Source: Nemertoderma westbladi
Taxonomy: Eukaryota > Xenacoelomorpha > Nemertodermatida > Nemertodermatidae
Direction: 5' to 3'
Assembly (NCBI GenBank): GCA_032718475.1
Contig: JAUCBJ010007481.1
Location: 1-32,490, forward strand
DNA: 32,490 nucleotides
Program-made: the position numbers and the translations under genes
The notes under the pieces: model-generated
What the model was told of the DNA's origin: nothing
What the model saw: only the letters and a program-made list of their open reading frames with translations
Databases searched by the model: none
In this document: piece after piece, positions 19,261 through 30,062 of the stretch
Numbering within the stretch: the stretch's first letter is position 1
Layout: each line of letters opens with the position of its first letter

Positions 19261-19790
19261 CCACTGGCCTCTAGTGGCTGGACCTCCGCATTACTAATGT
19301 AATTAATAGTGGGGATTGGGGGGTGCTTTTTTGCTGAGTCAGCTCTCGGGGTAAATACCACACCTTGGTTTGTCATACCACAGGGTGGGTGTCACAGTGG
19401 AGTCAGATATGAGGCCCATCAGCCATACATACTCTAACGCACATGACCCACCATTGGCTGTGCAGCTCATCCACTGGGCCATGCCCTGTACACCTGCTGC
19501 CAGGTGCAGGTCGCAGTAAAGTGCACTCAGAGTGGACAAGAGAACACTCTACTCCTGACCAGCCATTGGTAGATCACCATCTGCCTGGCCAGGCCATATA
19601 CCCCTGCAGCCAAGTATATGGGTCCTTAATGCAGGACCAAGGGCGTCCTTATCCCAGAACGAAGGGCCCTAGCTACAGGACCAGATTTGCCCTAGTAAGA
19701 GGGTCTATGAAGCCACAGGTGGTACCTCCTTTATGCTGCATGGAGGTGGCAAGTTTTCTTGTTCAATGATCTAGATTGCCTCAGCGAAAT
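19261..19790. repeat. GC-richer repeat with two imperfect ~115-bp units
   Basis: About 19441-19555 and 19556-19680 look like diverged tandem units. ACCATTGGCTGTGCAGCTC...GGGCCATGCC in the first parallels GCCATTGGTAGATCACC...GGCCAGGCC in the second. It could be 5' sequence of the adjoining LINE or a separate repeat. Frames on both strands here are shadows. Confidence 0.35.
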
Positions 19791-19969
19791 GATTTAACTA
19801 ATTCTAAAGGCTCCCCACTAAATACATAAGCAAAATTCATACAATCATTTAGCGAAATATACAATTTTGAATCTCTTCCTGTGATTGAATAAGCAGCTGT
19901 CATTAATCTGGCTTCTATCGAAAGGCTGTGTCCTATGGATGTAATCCATACATGTAACCCCCCGCCCCA

Positions 19970-19986
19970 CCCCCCCCCCCCCCCCC
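19970..19986 (+). repeat. Poly-C run (17)
   Basis: Cytosine homopolymer preceded by a C-rich stretch (CCCCCCGCCCCA). Confidence 0.9.
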
Positions 19987-20117
19987 TTTTTCCCTAACCA
20001 ATTTCAACATAGAAAGTGTAATTTTAACTTGTTAAACGTGTACCATTTTTCTTGTCGTATTTGTGATTTTTTGTATAGATCCGAAGATTATCAAAAGCAC
20101 AGCAATTTTTTTAAAAA

Positions 20118-20167
20118 GGGGGGGGGGGGGGTGGGGTGCCCCAATTACAACCCCCCCCCCCCCCCCC
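20118..20167. repeat. G14 ... C17 foldback
   Basis: G14 (20118-20131), a 19-base spacer (TGGGGTGCCCCAATTACAA), then C17 (20151-20167). The runs can pair as a 14-bp G:C stem, and the spacer itself contains GGGG/CCCC. Confidence 0.85.
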
Positions 20168-20403
20168 AAATCCGCTACAGTTGAAGTTGAAGTAGTGTGT
20201 GTTAGCAACGAAACATAACGGCGTTAAGCCCTTCTTCCATAACCAATTACTTGGCAGTTATCCAAATGCAGCTAATCCTCCACCATAACATCTGCTGTAT
20301 GTGGCCCATAAACGCTAAAGCATCTTTAATTATATAAACGTAAGATTTGTTAGTGCAATTGTGGTGTACCTCAATGAAATCTTAAAATTTATAAACCCCG
20401 CAA

Positions 20404-20424
20404 CCCCCCCCCCCCCCCCCCCCC
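20404..20424 (+). repeat. Poly-C run (21)
   Basis: Uninterrupted cytosine homopolymer. Confidence 0.9.
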
Positions 20425-21489
20425 TTACCCTCCCTTGATATACTAATAATGAAGCTAAATATGATCCCATCGATTCCATTCCTTATATTCGCAGACCTCG
20501 TTAATTTTTAATGGGCCTCCTAAGTAATAATAAGTTCATATTGCACAATCGCGGGGCAGTAGCAATAAGACGGCTTTTACGAGTAGCCATAACGCGACTT
20601 TCTGTATCGCAAGACTACACTTCATGTGGAGGGAGAGAGAATCTCGTAGAGGCTCTCAAATAGAGAAACGTCAATGATACCGAAAATGAAGGTCGTGTTA
20701 TCGATCATGATGACAAAGGGGTGGCCGTGGCGTTAACTCGTTTGTTAACCTAAACCTCCCCCATTCTGCTCAATTAGAAGGCTACATAAATACATTAATA
20801 ACGGTAATAATGCAGAAAACTGTTACTTTTCAATAATTGTGTCGATGGATAGATATTTAGGTTTTTAATCTAAAGTGCACCTTAAATTTGCATTGGTAAT
20901 AACAAATCCCAAAAATGATGGGGAATAACATGTATTTAATATTGTGAATTTCGCATCCAGTCAATATCAGAATACTATAGTAGAGTAAAAGAATAGCAAT
21001 TTTGGTTTGTGAGGGGAAGGGATTGTAGTAAATATTCCTGCTTAATATTTCAATTTTCATAAGATGCACCAGTTAAAATAGGGCACTAATTAATTATGCT
21101 AGGCCTAGTCAGCATTATCAGTGATATGGCAATCTGGCTTTTGCTGTTGGAGTGACGTATATGGTTGGATAGTTACTGGTTGGATAGTTACTAAGTATAT
21201 ATAAATATATTATATAATGTGATTAATATTATTTTTACGAATCTTAATTTTTGATCAATCATGTTCTCTGACTTTACCAGGCTTTACTGGTAAGGACTAA
21301 ATAATCTATGATATAAAGTAATAAATGTAATTTGAGATAGAGTTAATTAGTTCCGGTCAATTCAAACCCTATAACACCTAGTTTTATTGGAAGGTTCAAT
21401 TACAATTTTTAACAGCGATTCCTGATTTAAAGTTATAGAAAACATTTAAATTCAATCAGAACACAACAATCATGTAAAACATTAAAAAG

Positions 21490-21875
21490 TTGTAAACCAT
21501 GGTGAGAAAATGTTATCCGTTTTAAATTTATTTGTACCAAATGAAATTAAATACAATTGAAATTGTATTATATGTATTTGGAAACAATAATGCTTAGAAA
21601 AGTTAACAATATATGTAGCAACAACGCCTGAATGTTTCCTGTTACTAGTATTGCCATTGGCTGCAGAAACATGCTTCGTATGATTGCTATTATCCGTCAT
21701 TAGTTGAGTACCGGTACCATTGGTTGAAACTTTGTCATCATACTTCTTACCAAATTGACACACCAACAAAAATTCAATGAGGCTAGAAAATACGAACTTA
21801 AAAGCAATTGCAAAGGTTATATCCAAAGCATTAATATAATTTATATATTTAGGAGTCCAGTATTTTGAGGTATTT
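21490..21875 (-). pseudogene. Partial duplicate of the 21930-23234 receptor (M3 to C-terminus)
   Basis: The minus strand reads YINALDITFAIAFKFVFSS, LIEFLLVCQFGKKYDD, KVSTNGTGTQL and DNSNHTKH, closely matching M3 and the M3-M4 loop of the gene just upstream. DNA similarity extends to about 21875 (end of M2/TRLP) but with a one-base loss there, and everything before M3 is absent. After NFSK the frame is lost relative to M4 (YLFPLTYTF in the intact gene). GGATAACATTTTCT follows in both copies, showing that the duplication included the stop region. It begins only ~55 bases beyond the stop of the intact gene, so it is a tandem 3'-end duplication. It is not expected to give a channel. Confidence 0.85.
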
Positions 21876-21929
21876 TGATGCGATTTGTAAATGGAATCTA
21901 AAATTGACAAAACACCATACTAGAAAATG

Positions 21930-23234
21930 TTATCCATGCGAAAAGTGGTACCAACAGAAATAAAATATAGTTGTAAAAGTATATGTTAAAGGAAATAAAT
22001 ATTTAGAAACGTTATCAATATATGTAGCAATATCACGTCTATGTTTCATATCACTGCTGCTGCTATTAGCTAGATAATCATGCTTGGTATGATTGCTATT
22101 ATCTGCCTTTAATTGAGTACAAGTACCATTGGTTGAAACTTTGTCATCATACTTCTTACCAAAGTGACACACCAACAAAAATTCAATGAGACTACAAAAT
22201 ACGAAAATAAAAGCAATTGCAAAGGTTATATCCAACGCATTAATATAAGCAACATTAGGGAGTCTAGTATATGTGTTTAGAGCTATAGTGATGACAATGA
22301 GAATGGTGGTTATGGTAAGAGCTGCACGAGCTGGAAGAGCCTTACGATCCACCCAGAATGCAATCCAAGACATCACAACTGCCAACGTCAATGGCAAATA
22401 AACAGTGACAATATAGGCGCTGGTACGTCTTTTAAAAGTAATTATTATCGAAAGATATGAAAACCATCTACCAAAATATTCTGCTTCATTCTCTTCCAAT
22501 ATAAAATCACTGTTATTCAAACCCCAATACTGAGTAAACTCCACTTCTCCTCCAATTATTTCGACACCAATGTTTTTATTGTTTCTCTGCCGGAATTTCA
22601 ACACAAGGTCTCTAGAATCAAATCCATAACTTTCCAATTGTATTGTACAAGTTTGAATATCCATTGGGTAATTAGTAAAATCGAATGGACATCTGGTTCG
22701 AATGCTGACTCGTTGTGACATATTTATATCACCATTTGAAGACACAACAATATATGAGTTGGGCATTGGATCCATGAATACTTCTGTTGAAATACTGTTG
22801 CTAAAAAACACATCCGGGCGCCATAAATAATCTAGCATAAATGAGCCAACAGTGATAGATCCTCGCGGAATATTAAATATGTTATTATATGCCAGTCGTG
22901 GATCATTCCACCATAACCGCAAGTACATATCAGTAGTGAAAGACATGTCCTCGTCGTTAATCTCACCAATTGAAACTATACCAATATTAACACCAACTTC
23001 AACGATGCCTTTACCAATATTTGGTCTTGTGAGTTTGTTATATCCTTGTTTATATTGAACGATGTCAGTCAAATAGTTTACAACTTTGGCCTCTGTAGTC
23101 AAATCATAATCATAATTATCGACTTGATTGCCACATGCTTCACAAATACCAGTTGTTGTTACACAAGTGAAACTGACCAGAATTATTAGTAACATCTCAT
23201 TTACGTATGTCTTTTTAATTACTGTTGTACACAT
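21930..23234 (-). CDS. Intronless glycine/GABA-receptor-like anion channel subunit (paralogue)
   Basis: A 434-aa Cys-loop receptor subunit in one open frame. An N-terminal hydrophobic stretch (about residues 13-30) is probably the signal peptide. Landmarks are DMSFTTDMYLRLWWND, WRPDVFFSNS, the Cys-loop Cys182-Cys196 in the canonical CPFDFTNYPMDIQTC form, then QLESYGF. M1 is about 272-294, PAR 301-303, M2 304-326 (2' Ala, 9' Leu), M3 333-356 and M4 412-428. The ~47-residue M3-M4 loop (KVSTNGTCTQL, DNSNHTKH) is longer than in the 7250-8449 paralogue. PAR before M2 predicts chloride permeability, and QTCxxQLES is closest to glycine-receptor style. The truncated duplicate lies directly downstream. 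The start at 23234 gives the complete signal peptide; Met14 is an alternative start, leaving a shorter one. Ligand unknown. Confidence 0.9.
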   Translation of the reverse strand: MCTTVIKKTYVNEMLLIILVSFTCVTTTGICEACGNQVDNYDYDLTTEAKVVNYLTDIVQYKQGYNKLTRPNIGKGIVEVGVNIGIVSIGEINDEDMSFTTDMYLRLWWNDPRLAYNNIFNIPRGSITVGSFMLDYLWRPDVFFSNSISTEVFMDPMPNSYIVVSSNGDINMSQRVSIRTRCPFDFTNYPMDIQTCTIQLESYGFDSRDLVLKFRQRNNKNIGVEIIGGEVEFTQYWGLNNSDFILEENEAEYFGRWFSYLSIIITFKRRTSAYIVTVYLPLTLAVVMSWIAFWVDRKALPARAALTITTILIVITIALNTYTRLPNVAYINALDITFAIAFIFVFCSLIEFLLVCHFGKKYDDKVSTNGTCTQLKADNSNHTKHDYLANSSSSDMKHRRDIATYIDNVSKYLFPLTYTFTTIFYFCWYHFSHG

Positions 23235-25912
23235 AAAAATATCTCTATATCTTTAGTTTAGCCTCTTGTGTACGTACATGAACATTCGCAGGCATACTTA
23301 TTTGGAAAATTTTACATATTAGATAACATATTAAGTTCTTTTAGAACTGTAAACTTATTTATAAATTGATGGATACCAACATTTTTTAGGAATTGCTTGG
23401 GCCACATTGTGGCATAGTTATGTATGCTACATTAATGTGGCATACATATAATTAATAATGGTGCAAGTAATGGTGCAAGTACTGTATCAAGAAAAATATG
23501 AGCCAGGAACTCCCCATATCTCGAAAACTACTAGAGTTATTCTATTCAATTTTCAGCGATTTGCCTCATATGAAAGAGGACATAATTTTAGTTAGAGCCA
23601 AGTACTTTCGACGGATTAGACCTATTATTTCAGGGATTCTAACTAAGATAAATAATTGGCCCACTAAATTTAGGATCTTTGCAGCGGGTCCTATACATAT
23701 ATATAGTAGGTCATGATTGGATGCGATTTATAGATATAGATGCCGAGATTTAACAATTAATTTGTGACAGCCCAGGCCTGTGTATATTCTATCCGTTCCC
23801 ATTTGTAGCTTAATGTGTAATTAAATATATTATTCTGGAACATCACTCATTTTCTATGTACTATTCCCTGCTGTTCCTTTTAATGGGATGTTTAATTAAA
23901 CTGAATCCAAAAAATGTGGTTCGGTTTGATTACTGTTGGGTTTTATGCTAGATTGAGTCGACTATTTTTGATAGATTTCATTTTCCCAAAATTAGGGATG
24001 CGATTCGTATTCTGGCTGATCTCATCGATGTTTTACTTAAGACTTTGAACTTGAAAAAAAATGGTTGAAAATCTGCCTACTTTGGTTAGCATAACCATTA
24101 TCGAGCTCCGCCTGCTTCTAACAGTCATTACTAGTCATCACTATTACTAACATTTAATAATTGTATAGGGAAGGGAATTCATATGAGTAAGTGTGAATAC
24201 TGGAGACATATACAAAGTTATTTTCACAACCATTCTGATTGACACAGTATCATAGTAGTTATCTGTCTTGATAATATGGTTACTTTCCACCTACCTTACT
24301 TTGTATATCCTTTCTATGTATTAAGTGTGTTGGCAGATGGAGAACTAGACACACAAACAACTACTTGAACTGTTAACAGAAGCAACAAAATAGTTGATTA
24401 TATCATTGTCAACGTCATTGTCACAAATTCTATGTATACTTATACCAATATAGCATCTATTGTATAATATACAATATTATGTATATTATAGAATTTGCCA
24501 CAATGCAGTTTACAATATCATATATTTAATGAAGGCAATGAAGTTGATGTTGTGGTTTATGAGATACAAGAATCATAGATAATAGAATTGATCTGATTGA
24601 AATAACGGACACGATGTAAAGTAATTTCAAGAGGAATGAATCCTTATTTAATAACTAACAATGCTGTGGGGTGTGGTTCACTCCATGAATATAATGTGTA
24701 TTCAAATTGACAATCAGTTCAGTTTGCTTAGCCTCTAATATTACTTAATTAATAAACAAAATCGCCTTCTGTAATAATATTACTGCAAATATTACTACAT
24801 ACTGACTGTTGATTAAACCACAACCGGACACCTCAACACAAGCGACTATGGTCGACAGAACAGGCGACTTGCCGAGTCCTTGCGTCCACATAACGCCACT
24901 AATTTTTATTGTGTACACGATACAGGTATATCAAAAAGAAAAAATGTAAAAGTTCCTATTTTCAGGTGATAAATGTAAGCCGGTATGTTATGTATGTATT
25001 ATATATTAAGAAATGATGTTTGACAAGTCCACTACAAAATAATAAAATAAAATCAACCATCAATAAAATTTTACCATCAAATTTACCATCAATATCCGCC
25101 ACAGAAGTTCAAGACAGATTGAATTTATCATCAAACTCTCACAGCAGAAAAAAGTAGTTCACATTAAATTACATTTTCGGTCAATTTTCACAGCAAAATT
25201 TCAAGGCAGGTAGAATAATTTTGCTGTCAATTTTCAAGTCATAATACTACTGAACAAAGGTTAATCAATGTAATATAGCACCGCATTGCATAGGCTAACT
25301 ATAATCAATATTCCCTTTTTAAATTTGCAACCCAATAAATGTTAATATTGACATCGTGCTACACTGTATTTATGCAGGTACGTACAGAATGTACGTAGCT
25401 AACACCCGGAGTGCCATTGGAGTCAAGAAAGTTCAACAGAGCTTAATTGGCAATGTATGGGAGGGAATTTGGCTAATCGGGGAGCGCGGTGATGCTTTAA
25501 CTTCATTCTTGTATTTTAAATTTAATTCCAACTGACAACCCAGAACGTTATTATGTAGCTGTCACTTTAGTTAGATTCAGAGTTGATACTGCAAGGTTTA
25601 AATAATGTCTAGAGATTAGAGACTCTGTCATGACTTAGAACGAGTAGGGGAGATAGCAAAAAAAGCAAAGCAAACAAAATAAACCTAACAAAAACTCAAT
25701 CATAGTCAAAATGACTGGTCGTCTAACAGTACTGGGCAGAGACAACAGCATAAAAAAAATAATTAATGTATTACTGAAAATGATCCACATAAAATACCAA
25801 AATACAGCTAACTAGAGAAATCCATCTGGAATGGAAAACATTTACTTACCATTTCTATATTATTTATTGACTGATATTTTAACGGTTGCACCACAAGACA
25901 TACAAAATAAAA
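23235..25912. other. Non-coding stretch upstream of the paralogue
   Basis: No gene supported. The frame at 23498-23716 begins with ATCTCGAAAACTACTAGAG-type sequence that reads like an old interspersed repeat. A palindromic AT segment (TATAATATACAATATTATGTATATTATAG) surrounds 24465. Short frames at 24848 and 25389 are discussed as rejected. Confidence 0.45.
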
Positions 25913-26580
25913 ACTAACAAATCCATATCCGAAGGATTTACTAAAAACTACCAAATCCATATCCGAAGGATATACACAAGGATATAATAAAAACTAACAA
26001 ATCCATATCCGAAGGATATACTAAAAACTACCAAATCCATATCCGAAGGATATACTAAAAGCTAACAAATCCATATCCGGAGGATATACTAAAAGCTAAC
26101 AAATCCATATCCGAAGGATATACTAAAAACTAACAAATCCATATCTGAAGGATATACTAAAAACTAACAAATCCATATCCGAAGGATATACTAAAAACTA
26201 ACAAATCCATATCCGAAGGATATACTAAAAACTAACAAATCCATATCCGAAGGATATAATAAAAACTAACAAATCCATATCCGAAGGATATACTAAAAAC
26301 TACCAAATCCATATCCGAAGGATATACTAAAAGCTAACAAATCCATATCCGGAGGATATACTAAAAGCTAACAAATCCATATCCGAAGGATATACTAAAA
26401 ACTAACAAATCCATATCCGAAGGATATACTAAAAGCTAACAAATCCATATCCGAAGGATATACTAAAAACTAACAAATCCATATCCGAAGGATATACTTA
26501 AAACTAACAATTCCATACCCAAAGGATATACTAAAAACTAACAAATCCATATCCGAAGGATATACTAAAAACTAACAAAT
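25913..26580 (+). repeat. 34-bp tandem array with a hairpin in each unit (~19 copies)
   Basis: The unit is about 34 bp: ACTAACAAATCC, ATATCCGAAGGATAT, ACTAAAA. Each unit contains ATATCC-GAA-GGATAT, a perfect 6-bp inverted repeat with a GAA loop. Substitutions are mostly outside the arms (ACTACC, GCTAAC), and a few change the loop (GGA) or an arm (TCTG near 26145). Unit 2 has an extra 12 bases (CACAAGGATATA). Variant units repeat with a 272-bp period: the AATAAAA junction at 25981 recurs at 26253, followed by the same ACTAACA, ACTACCA, GCTAAC+GGA, GCTAAC order. This is a minisatellite, not CRISPR: there are no unique spacers. Confidence 0.95.
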
Positions 26581-28275
26581 AATATACTAATAAAAAAAAT
26601 AATATAAATAATATACAAGATCAATAATAGTCATTGATTAATATCTATATACAAAATATTATGAATTAGTTCATAAATAACTTTGGATGCCATTACATCT
26701 CAGAACGAAATTCAAAAATTTCCAACTTCTGAACATGTTTCCTTGATGATGATGCTTGATTTCAATGATGCCTTCCTATATACACCCCCTCCCCATCCTT
26801 CATATTATCTACTTCCATGTATACCATACCTTTGCGTTTTTCAATGAATTTTTAAAGTATAATATACATTATTTTTCAAACTCATGGTTTATCCTTCTCT
26901 TTGACCGAAACTCAATTACGCCACTATCCAATTATCACGAGTAACAGTAACTAATAATAAAATAAAATGGTTCCCGTAACGCTTATCATTAAGATCACTA
27001 TTGAGATATTACAAAAGTGTGATCAGTGAACTCAGACTCCATATGTCATGGGTTGAAACAATCTGAATCCGGAAAAGATCATGAAAAGTTTTCAATGTTT
27101 CCATATCACAAACACATCACTAAGTTAGTTAATACAATATGTTATATTACAAAAATGATCCTAAATACAATGGTAAAACTCGACTGAAATATAAAACTAC
27201 CACCAAAATATGAGGCTTATTATTAATTTGTCTTGAATATACAATATCACTTTGCACATGATTCAATACCACAACATAAAATAACAAAATATGATAAAAA
27301 ATAATAAAAATAAAATATTGTAATATATTTATATATAAAAAAGGAGCAAAAAATAAAACCTATATTGAATATCAGTATCTCAGAAAAAATGGAATTGAGT
27401 GGTAAATAAAAGCAGCCATCTGATAAACACAGAAAATAATATTTTGAGATTTACATAATGATACCTTTGAAAGAATATATTATGATATTCAGGAAGATGT
27501 ATCACTATAATATATATGAGGATTTCTAATTTCAGTAACTGCTATGTGTGTAGATTTGTCCTGAAAGACAGCTGACAACTCCGGATGCCCTATAACTACG
27601 GATTTTGACACCCTGGCCATTATTTAATATTTTTCCTACAATGTTATACGTTTCCTCGAATGCATTTTAACATTCAGTAAATGGCATACCCCACCAATAT
27701 CAGGTATAGATAGATAGATGTATTGATCTAGTAACATACAGGAAATGAATTATTGCATATCGTGTAATTAAAATGTTACTTTCAGCAACCTAGCATCTCC
27801 TAAGTTTTCCCATTATGGGAATGGCTAATTATAAAATATTACAGTTCATCACAAACTATAATTGCGAATCATGTAATAATTAGAATCTTTAATTTAGTCT
27901 GAGTTCAAGCAACCTAGTAGTAGTACTTGAGTCCAAAATTGTCACGGAAGCAAGTTGCTGTAGTTCTCCCGGACTCTGTTGCTGAGCTTGTGATAACCTG
28001 ATGTGACTTCCTTTCCCATTTCAGGGGCTTCCAGTATCAGGCAGTGGCTGACGGGTCTCATGAAATAAATAGTTATTAGTTATTCACTGACTTTTATTCC
28101 CTTTCTAATAACAAGTAAATATAATTATAAAGCACTAAGAGGTCGAAAATTCATGTCATTTTCGGTTGAATTCACAGTTGACAGATAGCCAATTAGTTAC
28201 CTCAACAATACCGCCGCGGATAACACCGATTAGAAACATATTCAAATAGCAGATTTACCCCACAGCTTACTGAAT
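26581..28275. other. AT-rich non-coding stretch
   Basis: No supportable gene. There is low-complexity AAATAATAAAAATAAAATA near 27290-27320 and a short TAGA repeat near 27705. The 26756-26944 frame looks like chance. Confidence 0.5.
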
Positions 28276-28488
28276 GTGGGATCAAGACATCAAGCTACTT
28301 ATCTCTTATACATATATCTATCACGATCGCAGTTAAGCAAGATATCAAAGGGGGAAATTATCAATATCATAGTAGACGCTGATCCAGTTCCGGATCAAAA
28401 GACCCATATAATGGTAGATGATGTGATTAATATGCTTCACTGCAATAATCATTTAATTGTATACATGGTAAAATCAGACATTATTTAA
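28276..28488 (+). CDS. Possible retroelement ORF1 or gene fragment, unknown
   Basis: A 70-codon frame whose second half looks protein-like: RSQLSKISKGEIINIIVDA, VPDQKTHIMVDDVINML. The opening pattern LSRSQLSKISKGEIINII resembles starts of ORF1-type retroelement proteins (from memory, unverified). It stops exactly where the minus-strand CR1/L2-like LINE ends (28490). Beyond that LINE's other edge, + strand coding-like sequence appears again (SDIAKQIDDMKAELRGEFK, 29468-29530; then one TAG; then GYSYRGIAAKVAEVFKVSS). This suggests the LINE landed in an older element. The frames do not join cleanly, so continuity is unproved. Confidence 0.3.
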   Translation: MGSRHQATYLLYIYLSRSQLSKISKGEIINIIVDADPVPDQKTHIMVDDVINMLHCNNHLIVYMVKSDII

Positions 28489-28489
28489 T

Positions 28490-29440
28490 ATAATAATAAT
28501 AATATATATGTATTTATATAGCGCCTATACAAATTTGATCTAAGCGCAATTATAGTGACAATATACAGACAATTAGACACAAGACAATTAGTAAAACAAT
28601 TCAATCAATAAAAACTACACATAAACAATATTTAGACACTAGTAAAACAAACCGTTATCAAAATAAAACATCAAATAAAACCCGTAATGCAATGTATGTT
28701 AGCGTATATCTATAAAACGATAGAAGTGGTGTTTGAGTTAATATAATTTAAAAATAATAAAATCAATGTAATTAAGTTAAGAGCATTCAAATTCGAGCTT
28801 AAATAAGTGAGTTTTAAGTAATTTTTTAAAGATGACTACATTTGGAGCCGAACGGATACCCATGGGCAAAGAGTTCCAGATTTTAGGAGCAGCAACGGAG
28901 AAAGATCTCCTGCCGTAGCTTTCGAGGTTATAGCGGGGAACTTCAAGCAGGCATTGACTCGATGAGCGTAGTTGGCGCTGGGGTGTGTACGGATGTAGTA
29001 GATCAGATAGATAGCTGGGACCAATATTGTTCATACATTTGTAGGTAAGCAAAGCTATCTTGAAGTCTATTCGACGTAATATAGGAAGCCAATGAAGTCT
29101 CTTTAACGCTGGTGTAATGTGTTCAGTCTTACGTGTACCAGTCAGTAGGCGTGCGGCAGAATTTTGAACATATTGAAGTTTCTTTAATACGTTCCATGGC
29201 AAGCCGAAATAAAGCGCATTATTGTAATCGAGTTTGCTGGCTATCAAGACGTGGATGAGTACTTCGAGAGTCTTTTTATCGAAGCAATGTTTGACTTTCG
29301 AGAGGTTGCGGAGTTGGAAGAATGCTCCACGCACCGTCATTGAGATTTGTTTGGTGAAACTCATATGTTTATCGAAAATTGCTCCAATGTTGCGTGCAGA
29401 GTCAGTTAACTCTACCTCTTTATTTCCTACCGTCATATGA
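28490..29440 (-). mobile_element. CR1/L2-like LINE, 3' end with ORF2 C-terminus
   Basis: Positions 29436-28777 encode 219 aa of the post-RT region typical of CR1/L2-type LINEs: ARNIGAIFDKHMSFTKQI, LIASKLDYNNALYFGLP, LQYVQNSAARLLTGTRK, EHITPALKRLHWLPI, RIDFKIALLTYKCMN, PSYLSDLLHPYTPQ, YGRRSFSVAAPKIWNSLP. The 3' untranslated part follows on the minus strand. It ends with a stem-like TTGCGCTTAGATC...GGCGCTATATAAATA and an (ATT)n microsatellite, the usual 3' terminus of this group. The frame is intact to the stop, so it is a fairly young insertion, but it is 5'-truncated before the RT catalytic motifs. Clade assignment is from recognised motifs, not alignment. Confidence 0.9.
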
Positions 29441-29459
29441 GTTGGATAATATTTAGCGA

Positions 29460-29640
29460 CATTGCTAAGCAGATAGATGATATGAAGGCCGAACTTCGAG
29501 GTGAGTTCAAGTTCAATGCAAAGTTGAAAAGTTAGGGCTACAGCTACAGAGGCATTGCTGCCAAAGTTGCGGAAGTATTCAAGGTTAGTAGTAAGTTGCG
29601 CGGGTCTGAATTCTCAAAAGTTTACCTGAACCAACAAAAA
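29460..29640 (+). pseudogene. Coding-like remnant, possible continuation of 28276-28488
   Basis: One frame reads SDIAKQIDDMKAELRGEFK, FNAKLKS, then TAG, then GYSYRGIAAKVAEVFKVSS, KLRGSEFSKVYLNQQ, giving ~55 codons with a single stop. It has a charged, helix-rich character like a coiled-coil ORF1 protein. It ends where (TTGAA)n-type sequence begins. Confidence 0.3.
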
Positions 29641-29646
29641 ACAAGC

Positions 29647-29760
29647 TTTTCAATTCAATTCAATTTATATTTTATTCTTCCTGCGACATACTATAGAACA
29701 TATAACGGCAACAACGAATAGCTTGAGTAAGCTAGTAGGTGTTGTTGTCCCTGAGGGTAT
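29647..29760 (-). mobile_element. 3' end of a minus-strand LINE with (TTGAA)n tail
   Basis: On the minus strand the sequence passes through GTATGTCGCAGGAAGAATAA and AAATATAAATTGAATTGAATTG, a retroposon 3' tail of short TTGAA repeats. The RT fragment at 30595-31000, same strand, may be its upstream part, separated by repeats. Confidence 0.45.
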
Positions 29761-29853
29761 TAATGAGAGAAAATAGAGATAAAGATGGTTGTTTTAAAAT
29801 TGGAGAGGGAGCAATAAGGAGAGGAGAGGGTTGTCAGGGGGGATGGGGGCGTT

Positions 29854-29878
29854 GGGGGGGGGGGGGGGGGGGGGGGGG
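29854..29878 (+). repeat. Poly-G run (25)
   Basis: Guanine homopolymer in a G-rich purine stretch starting about 29810. The minus-strand frame here (PPPPPP) is an artefact of the run. Confidence 0.9.
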
Positions 29879-30062
29879 TGTCTACTAATGTATGAAGTGT
29901 AATGTTAGTTATGTTATTTTTAAAGTGAGGACAGCAAGTATGGCAAAATGGTTGATGACAATGATTTCTGATGATGATTTCTGACAATGATTTCTGAAAA
30001 TGATTTGTTTAATTCCAATTCGGATAGAATTCCAGATACTTAGATCTGTCAGTTTATTGTGG

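Larger units (their letters stand above)
19791..21489. other. Non-coding stretch with C/G runs
   Basis: Holds C runs at 19970-19986 and 20404-20424 and a G14/C17 pair at 20118-20167. No coding frame or RNA gene recognised; the frame at 20857-21069 looks like chance. Confidence 0.45.

Noticed and set aside
19443-19769. 108-aa frame
   Set aside because: It lies on a GC-rich diverged tandem repeat with frames open on both strands; no protein family recognised.
23498-23716. 72-aa frame
   Set aside because: The DNA resembles an old interspersed repeat (ATCTCGAAAACTA...TCATATGAAAGAGG) and the peptide matches nothing I know.
24848-24951. Short ATG frame (MVDRTGDLPSPCVHITPLIF) followed by a possible donor CAG/GTATAT
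   Set aside because: Too short, the donor is weak, and no downstream exon was found.
25389-25535. 48-codon ORF (MYVANTRSAIGVKKVQQSL...)
   Set aside because: Openness is notable but there is no recognised family or splice context; could be chance.
25913-26580. CRISPR-like regular array
   Set aside because: The repeats are contiguous with no unique spacers, and the rest of the window is eukaryotic.
28024-28076. Possible terminal exon after CCTTTCCCATTTCAG (GFQYQAVADGSHEINSY)
   Set aside because: Only 17 codons; no partner exon and no recognised family.
29760-29987. 75-aa proline-rich minus-strand frame
   Set aside because: The proline stretch is simply the G25 run translated.
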